Shown piece by piece: positions 6,731 to 16,719 of a DNA stretch of 64,000 nt (position 1 is its first letter; each line of letters opens with the position of its first letter). The notes under the pieces are model-generated. The model ran no database searches and was not told the origin of the DNA. It saw only the letters and a list, made by a program, of their open reading frames with translations. Source of the stretch: Lysinibacillus sp. SGAir0095 (GTDB lineage Bacteria; Bacillota; Bacilli; Bacillales_A; Planococcaceae); assembly GCF_005491425.1 (NCBI RefSeq), contig NZ_CP028083.1, forward strand, positions 2,814,001-2,878,000, read 5' to 3'. The position numbers and the translations under genes were made by a program.

Positions 6731-9358
6731 TTATTTTGCATCGTACCATGTATAGCCATAGTTGAAATCTACTTTTAACGGAACCGCAAGTTCAATTGCA
6801 TGCTCCATTACTTCTGGTACAATTCTTTCTAAAATTTCAATTTCCTCTTTTGGTGCTTCAAAAATCAATTCATCGTGTACTTGCAATAATAGTTTTGACT
6901 TTAAGCCTTCTTCTTTTAAGCGAGCGTCCATATCTATCATTGCTTTTTTAATAATATCTGCTGCACTTCCTTGAATTGGCGTGTTCATGGCAGTACGCTC
7001 TGCAAAACTACGCAGGTTAAAGTTTCTGCTCGTAATATCTGGTAAATAACGGCGACGATTTAAGATCGTTGTTACATATCCCTTTAACTTCGCTTCCTGC
7101 ACAATTGTATCCATATATTCTTTTACACCCGGGAAGCTTTCTAAATATTTCTCAATAAATTCTCCGGCTTCTTTACGTGTAATATTTAAACTTTGTGACA
7201 GTCCATAGTCACTGATGCCATATACAATCCCAAAATTAACCGCTTTTGCGGCACGACGCATATTCGAAGTGACTTCATCTTCTGACACATGGAATACGTC
7301 CATTGCAGTTCGGGTATGAATATCCATTCCTTCATTAAAAGCTTCCACCAAATTCTCATCATTAGACATTTGAGCCAGTACGCGCAATTCGATTTGTGAG
7401 TAATCTGCCGCAAACAATACCCATCCCTCTTCTGAAGGGACAAACGCTTGTCGAATTTTTCGACCTTCTTCAAGACGAATAGGGATATTCTGAAGGTTTG
7501 GATCTGTTGAGCTTAATCGACCCGTTGAAGTTAGTGCTTGTTGGAAGCGAGTATGCACCTTGCTATCCTCGCGATGAACCTCCTTAATAAGTCCTTCGAT
7601 ATAGGTTGATTTTAATTTAGCTAATTGACGATAATCTAGGATATATTGAACGATTTTGTGCTCGCTTTGCAGCTTCTCCAGGACATCAGCAGCTGTTGAA
7701 TAGCCTGTCTTTGTTTTCTTTACTACAGGCAGACCTAATTTTTCAAATAAAATAACACCTAATTGTTTTGGAGAATTTATATTAAATTTCTCGTCTGCAA
7801 GCTCGTAAATCTCTTTTTCAAGAGCTGAAATTTTCTGTTCCAAATCTTCACCCATTTTTTCAAGGGTCGGAATATCAACTTTGATTCCTTTGCTTTCCAT
7901 TGCGCCAAGAATCGATGCAAGTGGAAGCTCTAAATCATAATAGAGCTCGAACTGTTCATTTTCTTTTAACTTTTCTTCAACAATCGGCTGTACTGACCAA
8001 ATAGCAAAGGCTTTACGGCTGACATGCTCAGCTAAATCAGATTCTGTTGGAACCGTCCATTTTGCGCCTTTACCATAAATCGTTTCATTTGCTTGGACAT
8101 CTGTATAGCCGAACTCTTTTGCAAGCGTTGCAATATCATCACCTGAAATCGCAGGGTTTACAATATACGATGCCAGCAGCATATCAAATTCTACTCCACG
8201 TAGATTGATACCTACACGGTTTAAGATAGCTTGAGCTGCCTTGCTATCCGACATGTATTTTTTCTTTGTTTCATCTTCCAGCCAGCTTTTAATGGTTTTA
8301 TTTTGCTGCATTGCATCAAAGGAAAGATAGAAGGTTTTTTCTCCATCTGTAAAGGCAAAACCTAAAACACGGCATGTATGGTAGTGTTCATTTTCAATCT
8401 CAACATGAACGGCCATTACATCCTTTAACATATCCTCCGTCACTTCTTGTACAATGTCGAAGTGTAATTCAGCTGTTTCTTTTACCTCTACTTGGAAGTC
8501 ACTTTTTTCGATTAATGATTTAAAAGAAAGCTCCTGCCATACATTTAAAAGCTCTTCTTCATTTGGACCTGGATAGTTCAAATCCTCGAGTGTAATATCA
8601 ATTGGTGCTTCCGTGAAAATAGTCGCCAGTTTTTTTGAAAGCTTTGCTTGCTCTTCATTTTCAACAAGCTTTTCTTTCATTTTGGACTTTTTCATATCTT
8701 CAATTTTTTCATATAGGGCTTCTACAGAACCGTATTCCTTTAATAATTTTATGGCCGTTTTTTCACCAACGCCCGGTACACCTGGAATATTATCTGAAGC
8801 ATCCCCCATTAAACCTTTCATATCGATAATCTGAAGGGCAGAGAGTCCGTACTTTTCTTCAATATGTGCTGGCGTATATTTTTCAATATCCGTCATCCCT
8901 TTACGTGTAATATAAACGGTCACTTGATCGGTAGCTAGCTGTGTTAAGTCTTTATCACCAGAAACAATAATGACATCCATCTGTTCGTTTTCAGCTTGTT
9001 TTGCAAGGGTGCCAATAATATCATCCGCTTCGTATAGTTCCTTTTCATAACGCTTGATTTGATAAGCATCAATCAACTTTCTTATATATGGAAATTGCTC
9101 GGATAGCTCTGGTGGAGTTTTCTGACGACCGCCCTTATATTCTCCGTATGATTCATGACGGAAGGTTGTTTTCCCCGCATCAAAAGCAACAAGCATTTTT
9201 GTTGGTTTCTCTTCTTCTACTATTTTTTGAAGCATTGTAGTAAATCCATATACAGCATTTGTATGAATTCCACTGTCGTTGGCTAGTAGAGGCAACGCAA
9301 AAAACGCTCGATATGCCAAACTATTTCCATCTAGTAATAACAATTTTTCTTTACCCAT
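6731..9358 (-). CDS. polA: DNA polymerase I
   Basis: Pol I fills gaps in repair and removes RNA primers. The 875-residue protein has the three-part layout: 5'-nuclease domain (about 1-290, with SGDKDLTQL and GDASDNIPGVPGVGEKTA), a central 3'-5' exonuclease-like domain (about 300-470) and the polymerase domain (about 470-875) with DPNLQNIP, motif A DYSQIELR and motif C QVHDEL. The acidic exonuclease I motif is replaced (AVHVEIEN), as in Bacillus Pol I enzymes that lack proofreading. The start has a strong SD (GGAGAG). In B. subtilis phoR is immediately upstream; here a 13-kb block intervenes. Confidence 0.97.
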   Translation of the reverse strand: MGKEKLLLLDGNSLAYRAFFALPLLANDSGIHTNAVYGFTTMLQKIVEEEKPTKMLVAFDAGKTTFRHESYGEYKGGRQKTPPELSEQFPYIRKLIDAYQIKRYEKELYEADDIIGTLAKQAENEQMDVIIVSGDKDLTQLATDQVTVYITRKGMTDIEKYTPAHIEEKYGLSALQIIDMKGLMGDASDNIPGVPGVGEKTAIKLLKEYGSVEALYEKIEDMKKSKMKEKLVENEEQAKLSKKLATIFTEAPIDITLEDLNYPGPNEEELLNVWQELSFKSLIEKSDFQVEVKETAELHFDIVQEVTEDMLKDVMAVHVEIENEHYHTCRVLGFAFTDGEKTFYLSFDAMQQNKTIKSWLEDETKKKYMSDSKAAQAILNRVGINLRGVEFDMLLASYIVNPAISGDDIATLAKEFGYTDVQANETIYGKGAKWTVPTESDLAEHVSRKAFAIWSVQPIVEEKLKENEQFELYYDLELPLASILGAMESKGIKVDIPTLEKMGEDLEQKISALEKEIYELADEKFNINSPKQLGVILFEKLGLPVVKKTKTGYSTAADVLEKLQSEHKIVQYILDYRQLAKLKSTYIEGLIKEVHREDSKVHTRFQQALTSTGRLSSTDPNLQNIPIRLEEGRKIRQAFVPSEEGWVLFAADYSQIELRVLAQMSNDENLVEAFNEGMDIHTRTAMDVFHVSEDEVTSNMRRAAKAVNFGIVYGISDYGLSQSLNITRKEAGEFIEKYLESFPGVKEYMDTIVQEAKLKGYVTTILNRRRYLPDITSRNFNLRSFAERTAMNTPIQGSAADIIKKAMIDMDARLKEEGLKSKLLLQVHDELIFEAPKEEIEILERIVPEVMEHAIELAVPLKVDFNYGYTWYDAK

Positions 9359-9452
9359 TAAACGCTCTCCTTCTTAATCACACAAGTCTTTGTTTAAATA
9401 TAAATAATCTCTATTTAACTTTATCCTTTCGTCGATCTTTTTTCCATTATAA

Positions 9453-9488
9453 AACACGTATCAGTCGAAATTACGACCAATACGTGTT
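9453..9488 (-). terminator. Hairpin downstream of the 9514-9954 gene
   Basis: Arms AACACGTAT (9453-9461) and ATACGTGTT (9480-9488) form a 9-bp stem; the minus strand continues with TTTTATA. It is a weak intrinsic terminator candidate between this gene and polA. Confidence 0.5.
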
Positions 9489-9513
9489 GAGATAGAACAT
9501 CCTGTCAAAAATT

Positions 9514-9954
9514 TCAACTATGAATTTTAGGAGTTTGATTGTTTGATAATTTTGGGTAGAAGATTTCTTCGTAAATAACTGTTAGTAAAAACGCATTCAT
9601 AAAGGCGAATACTAAATAAAGCGGCATACCCCCAAGATCATGTACCATTAAGTTTCGGGCAAATACCTCAACAAATCCTACTTGAGTGAAGTAAAAAATC
9701 ATCCCTACACCAACCTGCCATATTGGTCGCTTATCTTGTCTCTTTTCAAATCTTAAGACTTTTTTGAAGCTATTTCGTACATCCTCTACAATGAGAAGTG
9801 AAAGACCCAACATAACGATAAATAAAACTGGTATATGTATTACCTCAACTTTTAACCATTCGTATGGTGTTGCTTTGAAAATAGAGGTAATTGAACAAGA
9901 CATTATGAATGCAAGAAGTATATTTTGAATCATCTGATTTACTTTGTGCAACAT
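9514..9954 (-). CDS. Uncharacterised integral membrane protein
   Basis: The 146-residue product is not recognised. It has four hydrophobic segments, approximately residues 10-25, 40-60, 80-100 and 108-130, separated by a basic loop rich in K and R (around 63-77), so it is probably a four-helix membrane protein. No signal peptide or catalytic motif is visible. The ATG at 9954 is preceded by AGAGGAAT. It lies alone between polA and the ADP-ribosylglycohydrolase operon, separated from that operon by a terminator at 10070-10106, so a functional link is not indicated. Confidence 0.65.
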   Translation of the reverse strand: MLHKVNQMIQNILLAFIMSCSITSIFKATPYEWLKVEVIHIPVLFIVMLGLSLLIVEDVRNSFKKVLRFEKRQDKRPIWQVGVGMIFYFTQVGFVEVFARNLMVHDLGGMPLYLVFAFMNAFLLTVIYEEIFYPKLSNNQTPKIHS

Positions 9955-10069
9955 CCATTCCTCTTTTCACTTAATTTACTTTTATAGTACAACAGAAATT
10001 ATATTAATAGATAGTAGTAAATTATGTATCTTTTATACTATTTTTTGATATTTATTTGATAAAAAACAT

Positions 10070-10106
10070 AAAAAGGTATAACCGAAAAAGCTTAATAGGT
10101 TATACC
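10070..10106 (-). terminator. Terminator of the ADP-ribosylglycohydrolase / ABC operon
   Basis: Perfect 9-bp arms GGTATAACC (10075-10083) and GGTTATACC (10098-10106), followed on the minus strand by a T tract. It lies just after the last gene of the operon. Confidence 0.85.
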
Positions 10107-10117
10107 TCTTATCAAAT

Positions 10118-12217
10118 TTAATTTACTTTTATATTGGTATAGCAGCATTTTCCGCCTTCAAAAGCATAAAATCCCCACATACCATGTAAAAAGGTATCAT
10201 CTTGTACGGTCAATAGATGCTCATCATTTATATATAAAGATAAATTATTATCTATCGCTTTCACTTTTAAATGATACAACTCGCCATGTTTCCATTTATA
10301 GTCTGTTGAGGCTAAAACAGTTGTATCAAAATTCTTTCTACCAATAGATACTTTATCGGCAGAGTCAAAACCTGCATAATAGAATTGCTCAGTACCTAGT
10401 GATCGAAATAGAATTCCATGAGAATTCCCTTTTTCAGGACTTATTTGTGCTTCAATGACAGCATCTTCCATGTAATAATGCCCTGTAAAGCTCGTGCAAT
10501 TTTCATTACTTTCCATTTGCATTTTTGCTTCTTCCAGAAACCAATTTCCACGCTGATGAGCAAATGGTGTCACACAATTAAACTCAAAAGCTTGTTTTTT
10601 AAAGTCAATTTCATAAGAAGGCCTACCATAGATTCGAAACTCATCTAAAAAAATTTTACCAAATGCTCTTTCTGTTCGTGAAGAGTCCGAATGTATCATC
10701 AGACCCACTTCTTCTATTAAATCACCTTTTGTATCGGGAACTGTAAATTCAATCGTTTGCCAAATATTATTTACAATTATGGGTTCCTTTGTTTTCATTA
10801 TTTTCTTATCAGAAGTAGTACGCACATACGGGGTTAAAACAATCGCTTTCCCATGTAACCTTTCTATCCTTACTTTCATGGAAACCGTTTGCCCGCTATA
10901 GGCAGTTGGCGCAAAGGTTGGAGAATATTTTTCATCCATAAAAAGATTTCGCCGGTAAAAGGTTCTATAAAATACGGTCGAAAGATCTCCTTCGTACATC
11001 CTTAATACAATAATTTCTAGGGAACCGCTTGTGGAATACCCTTTGTTTTCTGAATTACGCATAAATGTTTTAAAAGGGTAGCTCGTGTGGAATCCATGAG
11101 TTGAACCTGGTAATGTAAAATCAAAATAGATTTCCTTTTCTTTATAACTTTTTACCAAGTCAGTAGGTGGCTCTTCATTCGCTTCACGATAGCCTAATAG
11201 AGCCACTTGTTTTGCAAATGTAGGTAAATCCACAATATTTAAATATCCTGAAACACTCGATGCAACAATTGAATCGTTTATTGGCTTTCGATAATTAGGA
11301 GCAATTCCATCAATCCCATTTAATGCTCCTACAATTGAACCTACAGTACCTGCATTACAATCGGTATCCCAGCCACACATTGTAGCAATTTCAATTGTGC
11401 GACTAACATTTCCTTCACCGTATAAAAGAGCTAGAATACAAACCCCAGCATTTGGAATGATATGGCAAATTCCGCCATACTTATCGTATCCCCATTCGTC
11501 TTCTAGAAATTGGCGACAATCCCGGAAATTATTTGGGTTCTTTTTATGAAAATCAATTACTGCATGAACCACCTTTGCAAACGTACTCTCTTCTGGGATC
11601 TGCTTTAAAGCTTCAGTGATAATCTCAAGTACATTATCTTTACCAAACGCTAAGGCAATACAGGCGGCTATAAAGCGAGCCCCGAAAATCCCGTTTCGAT
11701 CGTGTGAAACACTTGCTGCAATTTCTGCATATTCTGCAGCTTTATCAGGATTATTAGGGAAGATCAAACCAAAGGAATCAATAAAAATTTGCCCTCCGAT
11801 TTGTTCTGCGAGTATTTCTCCATTTTGCTCAATCGATCCAGAGCGTGGTGCTGATATGCCTTTTTTCAAATTTAAATAAGCTGTATGCTCTGTACTGACT
11901 TGGTCGCCTCCCCACCAAATCATTCCTCTTCCTTCCCTCAAATAATTTAACCAGGTTTTCGCGACGTCCTGCACTTCTAATTTACGGTCCTTTGCGTGAT
12001 CTAATAATGCTCTTATAAAAAATATGGGACCGTTTGCATCATCATCAGCTGAAAAAACATTATATTCTTTTAGATAGTCTTTAATCTCTCCAAAAACATC
12101 TTGAATCATATCCGATGTCCATTCAGGCGGTTCGACTGGTGCACCTAATCGTATGCCTGCGTTCATGGCTAATATACTTGCATATACTTTTTCTAAATAA
12201 TTTCTTGGGATCATCAT
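10118..12217 (-). CDS. ADP-ribosylglycohydrolase-family protein with C-terminal lectin-like region
   Basis: Residues 1 to about 345 belong to the DraG/ADP-ribosylglycohydrolase family, di-metal enzymes that hydrolyse bonds to the anomeric carbon of ribose. Metal-site motifs are visible: GAPVE (25-29), an acidic DDD (58-60) and GWDTD (282-286). The remaining 350 residues are all-beta in character and include a C-terminal segment (about 545-699) resembling LamG/concanavalin-type sugar-binding domains (YYAGFDSADKVSIGR, WGFYAFEGG). This makes it roughly twice the usual family length. There is no signal peptide, so it should act in the cytoplasm. It starts 12 bases after the second family member and ends the operon. 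The substrate is unknown. Confidence 0.82.
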   Translation of the reverse strand: MMIPRNYLEKVYASILAMNAGIRLGAPVEPPEWTSDMIQDVFGEIKDYLKEYNVFSADDDANGPIFFIRALLDHAKDRKLEVQDVAKTWLNYLREGRGMIWWGGDQVSTEHTAYLNLKKGISAPRSGSIEQNGEILAEQIGGQIFIDSFGLIFPNNPDKAAEYAEIAASVSHDRNGIFGARFIAACIALAFGKDNVLEIITEALKQIPEESTFAKVVHAVIDFHKKNPNNFRDCRQFLEDEWGYDKYGGICHIIPNAGVCILALLYGEGNVSRTIEIATMCGWDTDCNAGTVGSIVGALNGIDGIAPNYRKPINDSIVASSVSGYLNIVDLPTFAKQVALLGYREANEEPPTDLVKSYKEKEIYFDFTLPGSTHGFHTSYPFKTFMRNSENKGYSTSGSLEIIVLRMYEGDLSTVFYRTFYRRNLFMDEKYSPTFAPTAYSGQTVSMKVRIERLHGKAIVLTPYVRTTSDKKIMKTKEPIIVNNIWQTIEFTVPDTKGDLIEEVGLMIHSDSSRTERAFGKIFLDEFRIYGRPSYEIDFKKQAFEFNCVTPFAHQRGNWFLEEAKMQMESNENCTSFTGHYYMEDAVIEAQISPEKGNSHGILFRSLGTEQFYYAGFDSADKVSIGRKNFDTTVLASTDYKWKHGELYHLKVKAIDNNLSLYINDEHLLTVQDDTFLHGMWGFYAFEGGKCCYTNIKVN

Positions 12218-12229
12218 ATGGCCCCCCCA

Positions 12230-13384
12230 TTAATGCCCAATAATTCCTTCCTGTTTCCGAATGATTTGTAAATCCTTTTCAATAATCTGTTTTGCTACCG
12301 CCGTAAAGGTAGTGGCTTCTTTGGCAAAATTAATTTGATTTGTCCTAGAAAGTATGTCTACGTCTTCCTCTTTAATATATTTCGTTCCATACATCGCCCC
12401 CAAAATCACTCCCACCATTACACCGATTGAATCTGTATCTCTTCCAGAATTTATACCATCCAATATGGATTTATAATATTCACCATCGTTGTATACGATA
12501 AAGGCTAAGGCAAGCGGTAATTCTTCAATAGAGAATAATCGGCTGGGTGTATAATGATTCGACGGAATTCCAATCTTCTCAATTTTTCGGTGCACATCAT
12601 CACCCATTGGCGAAAAAGGTGCAATACAGTCATGTAAGATTGTTACCAACTCATCATAGGAGCAATTGTGTTTTTTCAATTCTTTTGCTTTGTTTGTAAG
12701 CGCTATTATTGCTTGTTTTGTGCCATCCTTTGCTAAAGCAATAGCCGTTTTGACAACATCTTCCACTGAACTATTCGGAGTAAATGCACATGCCACACAT
12801 GCTGCCAAAACGCCAGCTGCTTCAAGTCCATAGCTTACTTGATGACCCGAAGCAAATGCTATTGCTTCATTATATGCAGCGAGTGGATTTCCTGCGTTTA
12901 CAATTCCAATGGGGGCCATATACATCGCTGCACCACAGTTCACCATATTCCCCATTCCACCTTCACGGGGTTCACAATTTGCGAGTACATGGCGCAGGAA
13001 AATATGCTTTTCTGGATAAAATAAACGGTCTAATATATGAGCGTCGCGATCAAATTCAGGAATAAATGTTTTGCGAAATGCAATTTCTTTTGTGAATTCA
13101 TTGGCTAAATCATAGGCATCTAAATGACGTTCTTCCTTCTTATATACACGACAAAGGGCAAGGGTCATTAGGGTATCATCTGTAATAATCCCGTTGCCGC
13201 GTCGTTTTCCAAGTGTTGCCTCTTCTCCTAACGCTTCTTTATACCACTGTGTTTTCAAAGTGGTTACATAACCATATTTTTGATCAATCTCTTCCCGGGA
13301 CAGTTTTTCAACTGGAGCACCGAGCGAATCGCCCAGTGCTGTTGAAATTAAAACACCTTTTACACGATCTTCAAATGAAATCAT
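12230..13384 (-). CDS. ADP-ribosylglycohydrolase-family protein
   Basis: The 384-residue protein is a typical single-domain member of the DraG family. It shows the diagnostic GDSLGAPVE (18-26), TDD (68-70) and GRDTDSIG (314-321) motifs, whose acidic residues hold two metal ions in characterised members. Relatives remove ADP-ribose from arginine or cleave O-acetyl-ADP-ribose, but many, such as E. coli YegU, sit in sugar or nucleoside catabolic clusters. Here it lies between an ABC solute-binding protein and a second family member, with 14- and 12-base gaps, suggesting it acts on an imported ribosylated compound. The function is inferred from context. Confidence 0.88.
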   Translation of the reverse strand: MISFEDRVKGVLISTALGDSLGAPVEKLSREEIDQKYGYVTTLKTQWYKEALGEEATLGKRRGNGIITDDTLMTLALCRVYKKEERHLDAYDLANEFTKEIAFRKTFIPEFDRDAHILDRLFYPEKHIFLRHVLANCEPREGGMGNMVNCGAAMYMAPIGIVNAGNPLAAYNEAIAFASGHQVSYGLEAAGVLAACVACAFTPNSSVEDVVKTAIALAKDGTKQAIIALTNKAKELKKHNCSYDELVTILHDCIAPFSPMGDDVHRKIEKIGIPSNHYTPSRLFSIEELPLALAFIVYNDGEYYKSILDGINSGRDTDSIGVMVGVILGAMYGTKYIKEEDVDILSRTNQINFAKEATTFTAVAKQIIEKDLQIIRKQEGIIGH

Positions 13385-13398
13385 TCATAACAGTCCTT

Positions 13399-14865
13399 TT
13401 ATTTAATCGTTTCATTCGCTAACTTTGTAATGTCTTCGCCACCAGCTGAATACCACTCTTCTACAAAAGTATCAAACTCATCAATCGACATTTTTCCTGT
13501 TATAATATCAGCCGCATATTCTTTATATAAATTTTCCATTGCATCCCATTGGCTAAAATATTCTTCCGGAATTGTGAAGTCATTATCTGCCACATAAGTA
13601 TCAACTACTGCATTTGTAGATGCTTGACCTGGAGGGCTTAATAATGGTGTTTCAGAACTCAATGGTGTTTCTAGATTTACAGTTTGCGGCTCCCAGAAGC
13701 GAGAAAACCATTCAGAGTAAAACTTATCTGTTAACACAATCTCGTTATTTTCAATATTGTATTGCTCCCCTTCATACCCTAAAAGATCGAATTTCATCCC
13801 TTCAGGACTAGCTAGGAAATCCAAAATTTCAAATGCAATATTTTTATTTGCAGATTGCGACGAAATCGCAAGTCCACGCGGCTCTTTTGTAACGCTCGTT
13901 GCGGCATAGCCAGATGAGACACCCGAAGCACTTGGTAAGACAGTTAACTGAGCACTTTCTCCATTTACAGCTACTGTGCGAGTGTTATATAAATCAATTA
14001 CTTTTCCATTTGTACCGACAATTACTCCTGCTTTGTTAGTATAGAAATCATCTTCTTTTACATCCCATTGTTTCGTCAAATACTGTTTATCTAGTAATCC
14101 ATCTGCGTAAAGCTTTGCATAGAATGCCAGTTTTTCTTTTTCAGCATCAGATACTTTTTTGTACACATAGCCTCCATTCCCATCATCTAACCAAGTGGAA
14201 GTAACACCAAATGCCCGATTAAAAATGAAATCCAACTCGGCAATATCACCAGCGACCGTTATCCCATATTCTGACAATCCTTTATCAACCATCTCTTGGA
14301 AAAAGGCTTTATAATTTTCAGGAGTGGGATTTGCAAGTAAGCTTTCCGAAGCTGTCAGTTGATCTATAAAATCGGTACGGACAACCGGCACTTTATGATT
14401 GATTGGTTTTACCCAGAGCAAATATGGATAATTTTCCAATCTTGTTACATTGTGTTCATATAAAATATCCTTTAAATATTCTGACCCCTCGATATAAGGC
14501 GTCAAATCCTCCAACAACCCTTGAGCGGCAATTTGCTCATCACTTCCTTGGAAATAGATAATGTCAGGAATCTCACCGCTATAAAGGAGTAAATTTAGTT
14601 TTTCAGCATAATCACCCTGGGCAATTTCAACAATATTAAAATCTATATCCAGGTCTCGATGTTCTTTTAATGCTACTTCTAAAGCATCATAATATTTCAC
14701 TGAGGCCTCACTGGAAGGACCGTCATCTTTATATGCTATCGTAATGACTGTTTTTCCATCCTCGGTTACTTCTGGTTCAGCAATACCCTCATCACCTTGA
14801 TCACTACAAGCTGCTAAAAGAACCGCAAAAACTCCAAGAAACAATAATCCAAGTAACTTTTTCAA
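13399..14865 (-). CDS. Solute-binding lipoprotein of a CUT1-type sugar ABC importer
   Basis: The 488-residue product has a lipoprotein signal with lipobox LAAC (lipidated C20) followed by an acidic linker, then a family-1 extracellular solute-binding fold (DIIYFQGSDEQIAAQGLLEDLTPYI, and the DFLASPEGMKF helix). It resembles LplA-type binding proteins that serve YteP/YtcP-like permeases for oligosaccharides. Translation most likely begins at TTG 14865 after a GGGGGG ribosome site. It follows the two permease genes in the same operon. The ligand cannot be deduced; the neighbouring hydrolases and ribokinase suggest a ribose-containing compound. Confidence 0.9.
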   Translation of the reverse strand: MKKLLGLLFLGVFAVLLAACSDQGDEGIAEPEVTEDGKTVITIAYKDDGPSSEASVKYYDALEVALKEHRDLDIDFNIVEIAQGDYAEKLNLLLYSGEIPDIIYFQGSDEQIAAQGLLEDLTPYIEGSEYLKDILYEHNVTRLENYPYLLWVKPINHKVPVVRTDFIDQLTASESLLANPTPENYKAFFQEMVDKGLSEYGITVAGDIAELDFIFNRAFGVTSTWLDDGNGGYVYKKVSDAEKEKLAFYAKLYADGLLDKQYLTKQWDVKEDDFYTNKAGVIVGTNGKVIDLYNTRTVAVNGESAQLTVLPSASGVSSGYAATSVTKEPRGLAISSQSANKNIAFEILDFLASPEGMKFDLLGYEGEQYNIENNEIVLTDKFYSEWFSRFWEPQTVNLETPLSSETPLLSPPGQASTNAVVDTYVADNDFTIPEEYFSQWDAMENLYKEYAADIITGKMSIDEFDTFVEEWYSAGGEDITKLANETIK

Positions 14866-14893
14866 CCTTTAACCCCCCATTAGATGTTTTTTC

Positions 14894-15772
14894 TTATTCC
14901 TTCACTCCACCATCCATAGTTCCCTTTGTAAAATACCTTAGAATTAGTGGATAAAGTAATAACATAGGAATGACAGCAACTACAATCGTTGCTGATTGCA
15001 GAGAGCCAAAATCAAGGGTTGCCAACAGTTCAGGAGTCATCCCCTCTACTCCTTTTAATAATGTTGTATTGTCTTGCGTAACAACGAATTGCCTTAATAC
15101 AACCTGAAGAGGCCACTTATTTGGATCCGACAAATAAATAGTGGCACGGAAATATTCATTCCAATGATATACGCCATAGAACAAGGCTAATGTGGCAAGG
15201 GCAGGCTTTGAGAGCGGCAACATAATTTTCGTAAATATTCGAAAATGTCCGGCCCCATCAATTCTTGCAGCTTCCAAAATACTATTAGGTACCTCCTGGA
15301 AGAAACGCATCAAAATGAATAAATAATAGACATTAATTGCTTTATAAAAAATGACTGCCGCATATGAATTCAATAAGTGCAAGTCCTTCATTAGCAAATA
15401 TTCCGTAATCATGGATGGTTCAAATACCATAATGGCAATTAGTACAACTAGTACAATCCGCTTTCCAACAAATTCGGTTCGCGCGAGAACATAGGCTGTA
15501 ATCGCAGTTAAAAACAAATTCAATAAGGTCCCTACAATGGTGATAAAAACTGAGTTGAATATGCTTTTTAATATAAATGGATTGGACATAATAATTTCAT
15601 AGTTAATCAGTGAAAATCCTTTAGGCAACACCCCGAGTCCTGATAATTCATTGACTCTAGCAGGATCTGATAGGGATATCGCGAGGATATTTAATAAAGG
15701 AATTAAGACAGCTAATGTAAATAAAAATAGAATAAATTGAATAATCGCCCTTGTCATGCCAAATTGCCCCAT
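14894..15772 (-). CDS. Carbohydrate ABC transporter permease, LplC/YtcP type
   Basis: This is one of two membrane subunits of the importer. The 292-residue protein has six predicted membrane helices and the inner-membrane permease EAA loop (EAARIDGAGHFRIFTKIMLPL), which docks on the ATPase. The N-terminal segment and the ending of the GTMDGGVKE type are characteristic of the LplC branch of the CUT1 family. It starts 13 bases after the partner permease ends, with an AAAGGAGGGA ribosome site, and is followed by the binding protein. Confidence 0.92.
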   Translation of the reverse strand: MGQFGMTRAIIQFILFLFTLAVLIPLLNILAISLSDPARVNELSGLGVLPKGFSLINYEIIMSNPFILKSIFNSVFITIVGTLLNLFLTAITAYVLARTEFVGKRIVLVVLIAIMVFEPSMITEYLLMKDLHLLNSYAAVIFYKAINVYYLFILMRFFQEVPNSILEAARIDGAGHFRIFTKIMLPLSKPALATLALFYGVYHWNEYFRATIYLSDPNKWPLQVVLRQFVVTQDNTTLLKGVEGMTPELLATLDFGSLQSATIVVAVIPMLLLYPLILRYFTKGTMDGGVKE

Positions 15773-15785
15773 CTTAATCCCTCCT

Positions 15786-16688
15786 TTACCATACGCCTTT
15801 TCCAGTTAATCGTTTTGATAGGAAATGGGTACCTAAAATCAACACCAATCCAATAACACCTTTAAACAAGCTGGCTGCTGTTGCATAGGAATACTGACCA
15901 TTTAGAATACCGATTCTATAAACATACGTATCTAAAATATCGATTACACTTAAAACGGAATCATTCATTAAGTTAAATACTTGGTCAAACCCTGCACTCA
16001 TAAAAAAGCCTAAATTTAATATAAACAAAGTGACTACTGTACTCATAAGTGCTGGTATGGTGATATATCGCATTTGTTGAAAAGTAGAAGCTCCATCGAT
16101 ACGGGCTGCTTCATAAAGTGAGGGGTTAATTTTTAGAATAGCTGCCAAATACAATATGGAATCCCATCCCGCACTCCTCCACATTTCTGAATACACAAGC
16201 ACCCAACGGATATGCTCCTTACTTGTCATATAATCTAATGTAGGCAATTGAAAGAAATTTCGAATGACATTTACTCCTCCATTTACTGGGTCAAGCAGTG
16301 TAATCCAAATACCTGCTATTACCACCCATGATAAGAAGTGAGGTAAATAAGAAACAGATTGAACATATTTTCTAAATGGACCAAAACGCAATTCATTTAC
16401 TAGAAGGGAGACAAGAATTGGAATCGGAAAAATAAAAATTATCTTCATCGTACTGATGATTACGGTGTTCATCAGGACATCCTTGAATGCCGGAGAGCTA
16501 AATAACTGTTCAAAATGCTTCATTCCGACCCAAACATTTTCTCCTATAATTCTGTAATCTTGAAAGGCTAATTTCATATTAAGAATGGGAATTATATGGA
16601 ATATCACAAAATAGAGCAATCCAGGTAATAGCATTAAATAGAGTATCCAATCTTTTCGAAGCCGTTTGATGCTACTATTTTTTCTCAT
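15786..16688 (-). CDS. Sugar ABC transporter permease, LplB/YteP type
   Basis: The 300-residue partner permease has six membrane helices, an N-terminal basic segment (RKNSSIKRLRKDW) and the EAA motif EAARIDGASTFQQMRYITIPA. It ends in the LplB-like LSKRLTGKGVW. Together with the downstream LplC-type permease and binding lipoprotein it forms the core of a CUT1 importer. No ATPase is encoded in the same transcription unit; the divergent gene at 19577-20674 supplies a matching one. The start at 16688 follows a purine-rich GAGAGAGGGG site. Confidence 0.92.
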   Translation of the reverse strand: MRKNSSIKRLRKDWILYLMLLPGLLYFVIFHIIPILNMKLAFQDYRIIGENVWVGMKHFEQLFSSPAFKDVLMNTVIISTMKIIFIFPIPILVSLLVNELRFGPFRKYVQSVSYLPHFLSWVVIAGIWITLLDPVNGGVNVIRNFFQLPTLDYMTSKEHIRWVLVYSEMWRSAGWDSILYLAAILKINPSLYEAARIDGASTFQQMRYITIPALMSTVVTLFILNLGFFMSAGFDQVFNLMNDSVLSVIDILDTYVYRIGILNGQYSYATAASLFKGVIGLVLILGTHFLSKRLTGKGVW

Positions 16689-16719
16689 CCCCTCACCCCT
16701 CTCTCAAAAGACCTTCCCT

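Noticed and set aside
7186-7473. Second minus-strand frame of 95 codons within polA
   Set aside because: Lies out of frame inside the polymerase domain, whose motifs are continuous, so it is not a frameshifted or separate gene.
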